From the NCBI GenBank assembly GCA_024226735.1, contig JAAELL010000593.1, positions 1 to 64,000 on the forward strand: a stretch of 64,000 nt of DNA, given 5' to 3'. Positions 9,653 through 17,689 of this stretch are shown here, one piece after another; position 1 is the first letter of the stretch; the number at the start of each line of letters is the position of its first letter. The DNA is from a bacterium. GTDB taxonomy: Bacteria; Planctomycetota; UBA1135; GCA-002686595. A program made the translations under genes and the position numbers. A model generated the notes under the pieces. It was not told the DNA's origin. It ran no database searches and saw nothing but the letters and a program-made list of their open reading frames with translations.

Positions 9653-9809
9653 TGGTGTGAGTCACTCTTGTGCGGCATTTTGGTCGGTGCGTACGCGTTC
9701 GCTGCAAGGCGCAGCGACGACGCGACTTCGCTGCAAGTCTCGGAGGAGGCGCAACGCAGCAGCGGGCGGGTACGGGCCGACGCCGCACAAGAGTGAATCA
9801 CACCACTAG
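9649..9809. repeat. 161-bp imperfect palindrome with 28-bp terminal inverted repeats (MITE-like)
   Basis: Positions 9649-9676 and the reverse complement of 9782-9809 match at 27 of 28 bases, beginning CTAGTGGTGTGA. The inner part is also imperfectly self-complementary (GTCGG...GTAC...CGCTGC on both arms), so the whole unit can fold into one long hairpin. It carries no ORF. A second right half lies at 1-58 and a relative with similar ends at 14922-15088. The CTAG ends would fit a TA target duplication of the IS630/Tc1-mariner type, which is inference. The stop codons of both flanking reading frames lie in its ends. Confidence 0.8.
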
Positions 9810-10111
9810 GAGTTTCGGGGTATCGCGAGGACGTCGACGAGGCTCGAGCCGTCGCCCGACTCCGCGCGACGGGCGTTGACGCTGCGGAAGACCTGGTCGA
9901 AGACCTCGGCGAGCGCCGGTAGGAGCGCGCTGGAGCCCTCGCCATCGAGCTTGATCGCAGCGAAGAATCCACTCGTGTCCGCGCCGGGCACGCCGTTCAA
10001 CGTGTCACCCTCAGCGACCTGGATCTCGGTGCCATTGATGAAGAGGCTGCCTGCGACGACCCCGAATCCGTGTTCGAAGTTGGGGCGCGGGGGAGCTCCC
10101 CCCCCCCCCAT
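9806..10111 (-). pseudogene. Unrecognised ORF, probably the 3' remnant of a larger gene
   Basis: The frame encodes 101 residues with good third-position GC, but its only ATG is followed by a poly-G tract, giving an artificial start MGGGGAPPR. The body (FEHGFGVVAGSLFINGTEIQV, then LLPALAEVFDQVFRSVNARR) does not match a family I recognise. The stop TAG is supplied by the right end of the palindromic element. The combination of a homopolymer start, an element-derived stop and short length suggests a remnant left after an insertion or deletion, rather than an intact gene. It could also be a real small gene with an unusual start. Confidence 0.35.
10098..10109. repeat. Homopolymer tract of 12 C
   Basis: Twelve consecutive C residues on the plus strand, preceded by GGGGGAGCT so that GGGGGAGCTCCCCC forms a short palindrome. 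The tract lies between the putative remnant at 9806-10111 and the SASA esterase gene. It is a likely slippage site or a sequencing-length uncertainty. Confidence 0.7.
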
Positions 10112-10220
10112 CGGCCGCCCCGGGAACGCTGCTTTTTAGAAAGCCGCATTTCGCATCCGGCGCGAGCGAGTATCGTGCGGACCGACTTTCGATCCAGCGA
10201 CGTCTCCGAGGACACTCCCG

Positions 10221-12167
10221 ATGATTGCCCTGCTTCCGCTCTTGCTCGCCGCCCCTTCGCTCTCGGCACCGCCCGACGTGAAGCTGCCCGCGGTCTTCGG
10301 TGACCACATGGTGCTACAGCGCGAGACCGAGGCTCCCGTCTGGGGCTGGGCCACGGCGGGCGAGACGATCACCGTCTCCGGGTCCTGGTCAGAGGAGCAG
10401 GTATCGACCGTCGCCGGCGCGGACGGCACGTTCCGCGTCACGATCGAGACGCCCGCCGCGGGTGGCCCGCACGAGCTGCGGGTGAAAGGCGAGAACGAGA
10501 TCGTCCTGACCGACGTCGCGATCGGCGAAGTGTGGATCTGTTCGGGACAGTCGAACATGGAGTGGAGGGTCACGCAGAGCGACGCGGCCGCGATCCCCGA
10601 CGCCGACGTGCCCGACATCCGGCTGTTCGACGTCGTGAACACGATCGGGCCTGCCCCGCGCGAGGACTGCGCCGGGACGTGGGCGCGCTGCGCACCTACG
10701 TCGGTGCCGCGATTCAGCGCTGTCGGCTACTTCTTCGGCCGCGAGCTGCACGAGACGCTGAACGTGCCGATCGGACTGATCGGTGCCAACTGGGGCGGGA
10801 CGGTCGCCGAGTCGTGGACGTCCGAGCGTACGGTCCGCAAGTTTCCCGAGTTCGGGCACGACCTCGATGCGCTCGAGGCGGCCCGCAAGCGGCCGGAGGC
10901 GATCGAGGCCGCGTACACCGTCGAGCTCGAGAAGTGGTGGAAGGCGGTCGACCGCCTCGTCGACGGCAGCACGGGCTGGGCCGCGCCGGACTTCGATGAT
11001 TCGACCTGGAGCACGCACGAAGTCCCCGAGAACTGGGAGCGCACGGAGCTCGGAGCCTTCGACGGCATCGTGTGGTACCGCAAATCGTTCGATGTCCCGG
11101 CCGATTGGGCGGAGCGCGAGCTCACGCTCACTCTCGGTCCGATCGACGACATGGACACGACCTGGCTGAACGGGCGCAGGATCGGTGGCTTGGACCGCGG
11201 CGTCGCCTGGAACACGCCGCGCCGGTACCGCGTGCCGGCGGAGACCGTCCGCGCCGGCCAGACGAACGTGCTGACCGTGCGCGTCTTCGACTCCGGTGGA
11301 GGCGGTGGCTTCCACGGCGACGCCGAAGCCATGCGGCTCACGGCGAGCGAGGACCAGCACATTCCCCTCTCGGGTGCTTGGCGCTATCGAGCCGCGGCGA
11401 GCACCACCCAGCTCGCCCCATGGCCGCGCAAGGTCTCGTTCCACCAGAACTCGCCCACCGCGCTCTTCAACGGCATGATCGCCCCCCTGGTCCCGTTCGC
11501 GATCCGCGGTGCGATCTGGTACCAGGGCGAGTCGAACCGGCCGCGCGCCGTGCAGTACCGCAGGCTCTTCCCGGCGATGATCACCGACTGGCGCGAGCAC
11601 TGGGGCCGTGGCGACTTCCCCTTCTACTTCGTACAGATCGCGCCCTTTCAGTACGGGGGAGATCTTGGAGAGGCGGCCGAGCTGCGCGAGGCGCAGTGGA
11701 TGACCCAGTCCCTGGTGAACACGGGCATGGCCGTCACGATGGACGTCGGCAACCCGAGCGACATCCACCCGCGCGACAAACGGACGGTCGGTCACCGACT
11801 CGCGCTCTGGGCGCTGGCCAAGACCTACGAACGGGAGGGGATCGTCTACTCGGGTCCCAGCTACCGCTCGATGCAGGTCGAGGACGGCGCCATCCGGCTC
11901 GCATTCGATCACGCCGCGGACGGTCTCGTCGCGCGTGGCGGCGAATTGACGCACTTCACGATCGCCGCCGAGGGAGGTGATTTCGTACCGGCGCAGGCCA
12001 AGGTTGATGGCGACACGATCGTCGTCTCGAGCTCGGAAGTCAAAAGTCCGGTGGCTGTGCGCTTCGCCTGGGGAGCGGCGGATGAACCGAACCTCTTCAA
12101 CAGCGCGGGCTTGCCAGCATCGTCTTTTCGCACGGATGACCGTCGGGCGGTCACCGCACCGGATTGA
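10221..12167 (+). CDS. Secreted sialate O-acetylesterase-type (SASA/SGNH) carbohydrate esterase
   Basis: A 648-residue protein with a signal peptide (MIALLPLLLAAPSLSA). The SASA domain is split. CSGQSNMEW near residue 111 carries the catalytic serine; GAIWYQGESN is the oxyanion block; NPSDIHPRDKRTVGHRLA near 515-530 supplies the Asp/His pair. Between them (about 230-380) is a GH2-type jelly roll (WAAPDFDDSTWSTHEVPENW to FHGDAEAMRL) that probably binds sugar; this architecture is known for large SASA-family esterases. It should remove acetyl groups from sialic acid or other polysaccharide residues outside the cytoplasm. GAGG lies about 10 bases before the ATG. The stop codon begins a hairpin. 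Confidence 0.9.
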   Translation: MIALLPLLLAAPSLSAPPDVKLPAVFGDHMVLQRETEAPVWGWATAGETITVSGSWSEEQVSTVAGADGTFRVTIETPAAGGPHELRVKGENEIVLTDVAIGEVWICSGQSNMEWRVTQSDAAAIPDADVPDIRLFDVVNTIGPAPREDCAGTWARCAPTSVPRFSAVGYFFGRELHETLNVPIGLIGANWGGTVAESWTSERTVRKFPEFGHDLDALEAARKRPEAIEAAYTVELEKWWKAVDRLVDGSTGWAAPDFDDSTWSTHEVPENWERTELGAFDGIVWYRKSFDVPADWAERELTLTLGPIDDMDTTWLNGRRIGGLDRGVAWNTPRRYRVPAETVRAGQTNVLTVRVFDSGGGGGFHGDAEAMRLTASEDQHIPLSGAWRYRAAASTTQLAPWPRKVSFHQNSPTALFNGMIAPLVPFAIRGAIWYQGESNRPRAVQYRRLFPAMITDWREHWGRGDFPFYFVQIAPFQYGGDLGEAAELREAQWMTQSLVNTGMAVTMDVGNPSDIHPRDKRTVGHRLALWALAKTYEREGIVYSGPSYRSMQVEDGAIRLAFDHAADGLVARGGELTHFTIAAEGGDFVPAQAKVDGDTIVVSSSEVKSPVAVRFAWGAADEPNLFNSAGLPASSFRTDDRRAVTAPD

Positions 12168-12214
12168 GTCGAACCCTCACCGGAACTAGAGGAGTGACTC
12201 AAGAGTTCGACTCA
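12165..12214 (+). terminator. Hairpin overlapping the stop codon of the SASA esterase gene
   Basis: TGAGTCGAAC at 12165-12174 is perfectly complementary to GTTCGACTCA at 12205-12214, with a partly self-complementary 30-base loop. There is no T tract, so it is a weak intrinsic terminator at best; it could instead protect the 3' end. The rest of the gap up to 12383 shows nothing I recognise. Confidence 0.45.
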
Positions 12215-12383
12215 CTACCAGAGGAGTAGCGGTGTCCGCGCTCTCCATGTGGGACGTGATCCGGAACGCGACTCGTCGACTGGGTTGTCGCGCTGGTTGG
12301 CGGGGCATGTATGATCGAACTACGTCGCGCGGCACGGGGGCTGCGCGACGTCCGCTTACCCCGATTGACTCTTCAAGGCGCGC

Positions 12384-12983
12384 ATGAACAGCGGAGTGCT
12401 CTCGCAACCAACACTCGTCCTCAACAGGTCGTGGATGGCGATCGCCACCACGACCGTCCGCCACGCGTTGGGGATGGTCTTCAGCGGGAGCGCGAAGGTG
12501 ATCCGGCCGGACACCTACGAGACCCACAACTTCGAGACCTGGTCCGACATGATCGTCGAGCCCGAGGAGCCGTTCATCAGGACGGTCACGCTGCGCATCA
12601 AGGTGCCCGAAGTCATCGTCCTCACCGGCTACAACGGTGTCCCCGCCCAGACGGTCACCTTCACGCGCCGCAACCTCTACAAGCGCGACCACAACACCTG
12701 CCAGTACTGCGGCTGCCGCCCCGGCAACGGCGAGCTCTCGATCGACCACGTCGTCCCCCGCTCCCGCGGGGGCAAGAGCACCTGGACCAACTGCGTCCTC
12801 GCTTGCGTCGGCTGCAACCATCGCAAGGCGAACCGCTTGCCGCAGGAGGCGGGGATGCGCCTCCTGACCAAGCCCGAAGCGCCGCACTGGACTCCGGTGC
12901 TGGAGGCGCCGGTGGGCCGGATCAGGCAGTCCTGGGAGCGGTTCGTGAGCGACCGGTACTGGAACACGACGCTCGAGCCGTAG
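12384..12983 (+). CDS. HNH endonuclease family protein
   Basis: A 199-residue soluble protein with a canonical HNH core in its second half. Two CxxC pairs (CQYCG and CVGCNHRK) frame the catalytic LSIDHVVPRSRGGKSTW followed by TNCVLAC. The N-terminal 95 residues (TLVLNRSWMAIATTTVRHALGM, then NFETWSDMIV) are typical of a widespread chromosomal HNH family found in many bacteria without restriction or phage partners. No methylase, integrase or phage gene is nearby, so a housekeeping DNA-processing role is as likely as a selfish one. It is convergent with the CHASE sensor gene, 22 bases away. Confidence 0.9.
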   Translation: MNSGVLSQPTLVLNRSWMAIATTTVRHALGMVFSGSAKVIRPDTYETHNFETWSDMIVEPEEPFIRTVTLRIKVPEVIVLTGYNGVPAQTVTFTRRNLYKRDHNTCQYCGCRPGNGELSIDHVVPRSRGGKSTWTNCVLACVGCNHRKANRLPQEAGMRLLTKPEAPHWTPVLEAPVGRIRQSWERFVSDRYWNTTLEP

Positions 12984-13005
12984 GAGCGATGGCGCTGTCG
13001 AGGGC

Positions 13006-14841
13006 TCAGCCCGGCGACAGCTCCTCCACCGCCCGATACCGATCGATCGCAACCCCCGCCAACCGCGCGAGCTCCCCGATCAACTCCAGCTCGAACGCAT
13101 CCGGGCTGCGCGGCTCGCGGTAGTACAGGGCAAGTGTCCCGAGCACCGAACCTGCTGACGAGAAGATCGGATGCGACCAGCACGCGCGCAGGTTGGCGCT
13201 GTGCGCGAGCTCGCGGTACGACGCCCAGTTGGGGTGGATGTCGATGTCCTCGACGATGACGCGGCGCCCCTCGTAAGCGGCGGCGCCGCAGGATCCGACG
13301 CCCGGGCCGACGGCGAGGCCGTCGACGGCGGCGTTGTACTCGGCCGGGAGGCTGGGCGCGGCAGCGTGCCGCAGGTGGATGCCAGTCTCGTCGAGCAAGA
13401 GGACCGAGCCGACCATGCCCGGGACGAGCTCCTCGGCGGACTCGAGCAGCGACGTCAGCACCCGATCGAGGCCCTCGCCCCGTGCGAGGCACGACAGGGC
13501 GCGCTTGTATGCGGAGTTGACGCCTTCGGCCTGGACGCGTTCCGTGATGTCGACGGCGACGCAGAGAACCGCCGGTCGCCCGTCGACCGAGGCGCGGTAC
13601 GGGATGCGGACCGTGTGCAACAGGTGGCTCTTGCCGTCCGCGTCGACGAACGTGTCGACAGGAATGAGCTGCGGTCGCGAGCGCTCGACGACGTCGCGTT
13701 CCGCGGCGCGCGATCGGTCGCGCCATTCGCGCGGTCCGGCGGCATCGAGCTCGACCTTGCCGGTCAGCCCCTGCACGGTGCTGCCAAACGCCACCGCGGC
13801 CGCCTTGTTTACGAGCAACATCCGTCCCTCGTCGTCAACCGCGAAGATCATGTGCGGCACGAGATCGATCACTTGGCGCAGCTGCAGCTCGAGGCGGCGG
13901 CGTTCCTCTTCGATCCGCACACGCTCCTCGAGTCCCTCTTCGACCGAGCGGTTCGTCTGCTCGAGCTCGACCTCCTGCTCGGCGACGAGTTTCGTGATGC
14001 GGGCGCGGCTCGTCGTCACGACAACGCTCTGCGCCAAGAGCAGGCTGACGAGCGCCCCCGCCACGAAGACCGCCCACGGGCGCCAGGTCGCGGTACGCAA
14101 CGGAACACGAGGACTGCAGACAACCGTCCACGATCGATCACCGACCAAGATGTTCCTTTGGAACAGTGCGGCGTCGTCGGCCGTTCCGGCCAGTGGCGTC
14201 CCGCTGCCGCCGTCCGTCACGAACAGACGCGTCTGGGCGCTAGCCGCTTCGACGAGGCGCGGCACGTCGAGCCGCACCGTGACCAGCCCTCCCGAGCCGG
14301 CGCGCAAGAACGGCAACGCGGCGAGGACCTGCTGCCCGGGTCCGGTGAGCGGCCGACTGAGGGCGAGTGCGCGCTGCTCGAGACTGCGGTCGAGAACCTC
14401 GGTGCGAACGGTGTCGAGCTCGGTGTCGGTCGCATCCACCTCATCGCTCTGCCCTTCGATGATCCCGACCGCGAACCGTTCGACTTCACTCGGCCGTACG
14501 TCGACCCAGCCGAAGGAGCGGATCGCTGGGTAACGCTCGAGGGCGCGTCCGACGAACGAAGCGAACTCGGTCGGCAGGACCTCCTCGGAGCTCTCGTACA
14601 GGCCGATCACCGAGTGCATGTGCTCGATCGTGCGCTCGAGGACGCCACGCAGTCCGTCGACGTCGCCGCTCGCCTGCATGCGAAAGTCCGACTCGGCGTC
14701 GCGCCGCTCCCACGCGCGCGCGCCGAAGCCCGCGAGCACGGATGCCGCGAGGCCGGTCATGAGGACGGCCCCGGCCGCGAACCAAGGAGCGCGCGGTCGC
14801 GACGCAGTCGCGGTCCTGGAAGACTCCGTGCCCAAGCTCAC
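13006..14841 (-). CDS. CHASE-PAS-GAF membrane sensor protein without an output domain
   Basis: A 611-residue protein. A first membrane helix (about 20-42, APWFAAGAVLMTGLAASVLAG) and a second (about 250-270, WAVFVAGALVSLLLAQSVVV) flank a periplasmic CHASE domain (RTIEHMHSVIGLYESSEEV, YPAIRSFGWVDV). Then come a coiled coil, a PAS domain (QVIDLVPHMIFAVDDEGRML, ending VAVDITERVQ) and a GAF domain (about 450-600, GVGSCGAAAYEGRRVIVEDI). The protein ends right after the GAF domain, where relatives continue into GGDEF/EAL or histidine kinase domains. The start is GTG at 14841 or TTG at 14835; the latter has AAAGG at a better distance. It is divergent from the AI-2E-type transporter, with a palindromic element between them. 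Confidence 0.82.
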   Translation of the reverse strand: MSLGTESSRTATASRPRAPWFAAGAVLMTGLAASVLAGFGARAWERRDAESDFRMQASGDVDGLRGVLERTIEHMHSVIGLYESSEEVLPTEFASFVGRALERYPAIRSFGWVDVRPSEVERFAVGIIEGQSDEVDATDTELDTVRTEVLDRSLEQRALALSRPLTGPGQQVLAALPFLRAGSGGLVTVRLDVPRLVEAASAQTRLFVTDGGSGTPLAGTADDAALFQRNILVGDRSWTVVCSPRVPLRTATWRPWAVFVAGALVSLLLAQSVVVTTSRARITKLVAEQEVELEQTNRSVEEGLEERVRIEEERRRLELQLRQVIDLVPHMIFAVDDEGRMLLVNKAAAVAFGSTVQGLTGKVELDAAGPREWRDRSRAAERDVVERSRPQLIPVDTFVDADGKSHLLHTVRIPYRASVDGRPAVLCVAVDITERVQAEGVNSAYKRALSCLARGEGLDRVLTSLLESAEELVPGMVGSVLLLDETGIHLRHAAAPSLPAEYNAAVDGLAVGPGVGSCGAAAYEGRRVIVEDIDIHPNWASYRELAHSANLRACWSHPIFSSAGSVLGTLALYYREPRSPDAFELELIGELARLAGVAIDRYRAVEELSPG

Positions 14842-14921
14842 CTTTCTTGCTGGCGACGCTCGTCGCCCACCTTTGAGCCTAGGATACGGAGGGCGAATCG
14901 AACAGTGCGTATCGGACGTGT

Positions 14922-15088
14922 CTGGTGGTGTGTGTCCGAGGTTCGGTGCATAGGTCCGGCCGCTTTCGTGTGGTGGCAGGGCGCTGGGTTCCGTGCGTAG
15001 CCTCTGTGCTACTCACGGGTTCCGGCAACGCCGCCACCGCGCGAAAGAGGCCGGACTCATGCACCGAGCTTCGGACTCGCCCCACTAG
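14922..15088. repeat. 167-bp imperfect palindrome, second member of the MITE-like family
   Basis: The arms (about 14922-15003 and 15007-15088) are near-complementary throughout: the shared blocks TCCGA, TCGGTGCAT, GTCCGGCC, CTTTCG and GGTGGC occur in order on both arms. The outer 15 bases (CTGGTGGTGTGTGTC on the left, CTAGTGGGGCGAGTC on the inverted right) each match the CTAGTGGTGTGAGTC end of the element at 9649 at 13 of 15 positions. It fills most of the 315-base gap between two divergent genes. The rest of that gap shows nothing else I recognise. Confidence 0.75.
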
Positions 15089-15156
15089 CGCGTACGTCAC
15101 TCAGCTTACGCCCCCCGAGGCTGGAGGATTCGATCCGAGCGGCTTACCCTGAGTTC

Positions 15157-16338
15157 ATGGCCCCCTCCCTCAGGCCGCTGACGATCCTGCTCGGCATCCT
15201 CACGACGATCATGCTGGGCTGGGTCCTGCACGTGGGCGCCGAGATCCTGCAGCCGCTCGTGATCGCGCTCCTGCTCGCCAGCATGCTGCAGCCGCTGGTC
15301 GTCGCCCTGGCTCGCAAGAGGATCCCGCCGGGGCTGACGGTCATTACGCTCGTCACGCTGCTCTTCCTCGGCCTCGCCCAGGTGGGGCTCTTGCTGCAGG
15401 CCAACGTAGTCTCGTTCCTCGGGGTGCCCGTCGAGACGACTTCGACGGCCCCGCTCGACCCCATGTCCAAGGAGCAGGGCGAGCTGTCCGACCGGCTCGG
15501 TGGCTGGTCCGGGGTCAAGCAAAACATCCGCGCGCGCATGGAGCGCTCGAGCCTGCCCGAGCCAGTGACCAACCTGCTGCACAGCTCGCTCGACAAGATC
15601 GACCGTGTCCGGCTCGAGGCCTTCGCCCCCGATTTGATTGGCGGCGGTTTCGACTTCGTCAAGAGCTTGTTGCTGGTCGTGATCTACATGGTCTTCATCT
15701 TCGCGGAGCAGGCGGTGTTCCGGCGCAAGATCCTGTCGATCGCAGGCGAGCGCCGCGAGGTCGCGGTCGAGGTACTCGACACCATGGGCCGCGGGATCCA
15801 GCGCTACCTCGGCGTGAAGACCGTCGCGTCGTTCGCCACCGGTGCCCTGTGCTACGCCGTGCTCGTCTTCCTCGAGATCCCGTACGCGCTCCTGTTCGGT
15901 TTCCTGACCTTCCTGCTCAACTACATCCCGACCTTCGGCAGCATCATCGCTGGGCTGTTCCCCACGATCACGGCGCTCGCCGTCGAGGAGTCGTGGAGCA
16001 AGGCGCTGGTCGTGATCGTGACCTACCTCACGGTCAACCTCACGATCGGCAGTTACCTCGAGCCAAAGGTGCTGGGACGCGAGCTCGACCTGTCACCGCT
16101 GGTCATCATCGTCTCGGTCGTCGTCTGGGCCGGCCTGTGGGGCGTCGTCGGGGCGTTCCTTGCGGTTCCGTTGACGTCGACGCTGCAGATCGTTCTCGCG
16201 AGTCAGGAGAACACGCGCCCGATCGCGATCATGCTCTCCAGCGGCCCGCCGCGCGAGCGACGACCACGCGGCGTGCGACGCAAGCGCCGCTCGGAGGGGA
16301 GCTCCGGGCGCGGCGGCGAGGGCCGCTTCACGGCGTAG
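15157..16338 (+). CDS. AI-2E family transporter (PerM/TqsA-like)
   Basis: A 393-residue polytopic inner-membrane protein of the AI-2E/PerM family. It opens with paired helices (TILLGILTTIMLGWVLHVG, LQPLVIALLLASML). The characteristic amphipathic section follows around 180-215 (RRKILSIAGERREVAVEVLDTMGRGIQRYL). The family core comes next: GFLTFLLNYIPTFGSIIAGLFP, then NLTIGSYLEPKVLGRELDLSPLVIIVSVVVWAGLWGVVGAFLAVPLT. The family includes exporters and Na+/H+ antiporters; the autoinducer-2 name is historical, and no quorum-sensing genes are present. The last 11 bases overlap the convergent glutaminyl cyclase gene. Confidence 0.9.
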   Translation: MAPSLRPLTILLGILTTIMLGWVLHVGAEILQPLVIALLLASMLQPLVVALARKRIPPGLTVITLVTLLFLGLAQVGLLLQANVVSFLGVPVETTSTAPLDPMSKEQGELSDRLGGWSGVKQNIRARMERSSLPEPVTNLLHSSLDKIDRVRLEAFAPDLIGGGFDFVKSLLLVVIYMVFIFAEQAVFRRKILSIAGERREVAVEVLDTMGRGIQRYLGVKTVASFATGALCYAVLVFLEIPYALLFGFLTFLLNYIPTFGSIIAGLFPTITALAVEESWSKALVVIVTYLTVNLTIGSYLEPKVLGRELDLSPLVIIVSVVVWAGLWGVVGAFLAVPLTSTLQIVLASQENTRPIAIMLSSGPPRERRPRGVRRKRRSEGSSGRGGEGRFTA

Positions 16339-17119
16339 CGTCGACCTCGATCTCGTACAGCGTCGGCCACAGCTTGCCGGTGACCCACAGCTTGCCCGTC
16401 TCGGGATCGTGGGCGATCCCGTTCAACACGGCGTCCTCGTTGTCGATCGGCGGAAAGTCCGCCAAGCCGGAAAGATCGATCCAGGCCTCGACTGCGCCAG
16501 TCGCCGGGTCGATGCGGGCGATCCGATTCGATTTCCACACGTTGGCAAGCACCTTCCCGTCGACGTACTCGAGCTCGTTGAGCCAGGTCACGGGGCGCCC
16601 GTCGGCCGTTACTCCAACCGTTCGCTTGACCTTGAACGTCTGCGGATCCAGGAAGCTCAAGAGATTCTTACCATTCGAGAGCACGAGATGCGTGCCGTCG
16701 AAGGTCAGCCCCCAGCCCTGTCCCGAATACTTGTGCTCGCGCAGCTTCTCGAACGACTCGCGGTCGTAGACGAGCGCCCGCCGCGAACGCCACGTCAGCT
16801 GGATCAACTCGTCGCCGAGAAGGACGAGCCCCTCGCCGAACAGCTCGCGCGGCAGGTCGATGTGTTGAACAACTTCACCGTCCTCGAGCCGCACGCGGCG
16901 CAGAGTTGATTGCTCGTAGAGGCCCGTGCTTTCGTAGAGGAAGCCGTCCTTGTAGAGCAGCCCCTGGCAGTACGACTCGGGCGCGCGCGGATACTGCTTC
17001 ACGAGTCGGTAGCCGAGGACGGGCACGGCCGCGCTGACCGCGCCCTCCTCCTTCGAACAGGTGCTTGTGAAGACGACGACGACCGCGAGGACCGTTCGAC
17101 AGGTGTGCGAGAGCGTCAA
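16328..17119 (-). CDS. Glutaminyl-peptide cyclotransferase (beta-propeller type)
   Basis: A 263-residue enzyme that cyclises N-terminal glutamine to pyroglutamate. The family is the plant/bacterial five-bladed propeller (Glu_cyclase_2), unrelated to the animal zinc enzyme. Diagnostic segments are LLYKDGFLYESTGLYEQSTLRRV, LPRELFGEGLVLLGDELIQLTW, YSGQGWGLTFDGTHLVLSNG, TWLNELEYVDGKVLANVW and IARIDPATG. The only suitable start is TTG at 17119. It overlaps the TGA of the upstream gene (TTGA), so translation is coupled. MTLSHTCRTVLAVVVVFTSTC gives an export signal with a possible lipobox, placing the enzyme in the periplasm or envelope. It is the last gene of a four-gene operon whose other products are predicted to start with Gln after processing. 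Confidence 0.88.
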   Translation of the reverse strand: MTLSHTCRTVLAVVVVFTSTCSKEEGAVSAAVPVLGYRLVKQYPRAPESYCQGLLYKDGFLYESTGLYEQSTLRRVRLEDGEVVQHIDLPRELFGEGLVLLGDELIQLTWRSRRALVYDRESFEKLREHKYSGQGWGLTFDGTHLVLSNGKNLLSFLDPQTFKVKRTVGVTADGRPVTWLNELEYVDGKVLANVWKSNRIARIDPATGAVEAWIDLSGLADFPPIDNEDAVLNGIAHDPETGKLWVTGKLWPTLYEIEVDATP

Positions 17120-17673
17120 GGAGTGAAGGTGATTCCGATGCCGTTGGTGAAGTTGAAGCCCGAGCCACACGGTCCGGCCGGGTCGCGGTAGGCGAGCTGG
17201 AAGTGCCAGCTGTCCCCCGCCGTGACCGCGCCGGCCGCGCCGAAGTTCGCGACCGAGTAGGCGACGAGCCCGGGTCCTTCCTCGATGACCCCCCAGGGCC
17301 CGGAGTCGCGTACGGGGAAGCGGAAGATGCCGATGCCCCCGGTCGCGATGCACAGCACGCCGTCGCCGAAGGGAACCTGCGTCCGGCCGCCCCCCATGAA
17401 CACGAGACCGAACTGGTTCGGCGGCAGGTTCGCGGCGACGAGCAGGAGGTCGTCCGCGGCCACGCTGTTCGACCCCTGGTTCGGACCGAGGAAGCCCTTG
17501 AACCCGGTCGAGTTGAAGCAGCCGCCCGGAATCCCGGTCGGCTGATCGTTGCCGCAGGGACCGAGTCCCTGGAGGCACTCGCAGTAGTAGTCGACCTGCG
17601 CTGTCGCCCGCGGCGCGAGCGCCACGGCGAAAAGGGTCGCCAAAAGGATCGAGGGCAAACTCGAGTAAGTCAT
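17116..17673 (-). CDS. Small secreted planctomycete-type protein of unknown function
   Basis: A 185-residue exported protein. The signal peptide MTYSSLPSILLATLFAVALAPRATA ends with ATA|Q, so the mature protein should begin with QVDYYCEC. It has paired cysteines near the new N terminus (CECLQGLGPCGND, CFNSTGF). Its C-terminal signature is SWHFQLAYRDPAGPCGSGFNFTNGIGITFTP, which I associate with the ends of many secreted planctomycete proteins; a broken copy of the same signature lies at 35961-36105. The start at 17673 has GGAGG 9 bases upstream. It sits 16 bases after the vWA gene and overlaps the glutaminyl cyclase start, so it is an obvious candidate substrate of that enzyme. Confidence 0.75.
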   Translation of the reverse strand: MTYSSLPSILLATLFAVALAPRATAQVDYYCECLQGLGPCGNDQPTGIPGGCFNSTGFKGFLGPNQGSNSVAADDLLLVAANLPPNQFGLVFMGGGRTQVPFGDGVLCIATGGIGIFRFPVRDSGPWGVIEEGPGLVAYSVANFGAAGAVTAGDSWHFQLAYRDPAGPCGSGFNFTNGIGITFTP

Positions 17674-17689
17674 GGCACAAGACCTCCGT

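Noticed and set aside
12384-12983. HNH protein as part of a defence island or prophage
   Set aside because: No restriction, methylase, helicase, integrase or phage gene lies nearby, and the family is widespread as a stand-alone gene.
12311-13123. Alternative plus-strand frame over the HNH gene
   Set aside because: The frame used by the HNH core (CxxC pairs and DHVVPRSRGG) is the other one.
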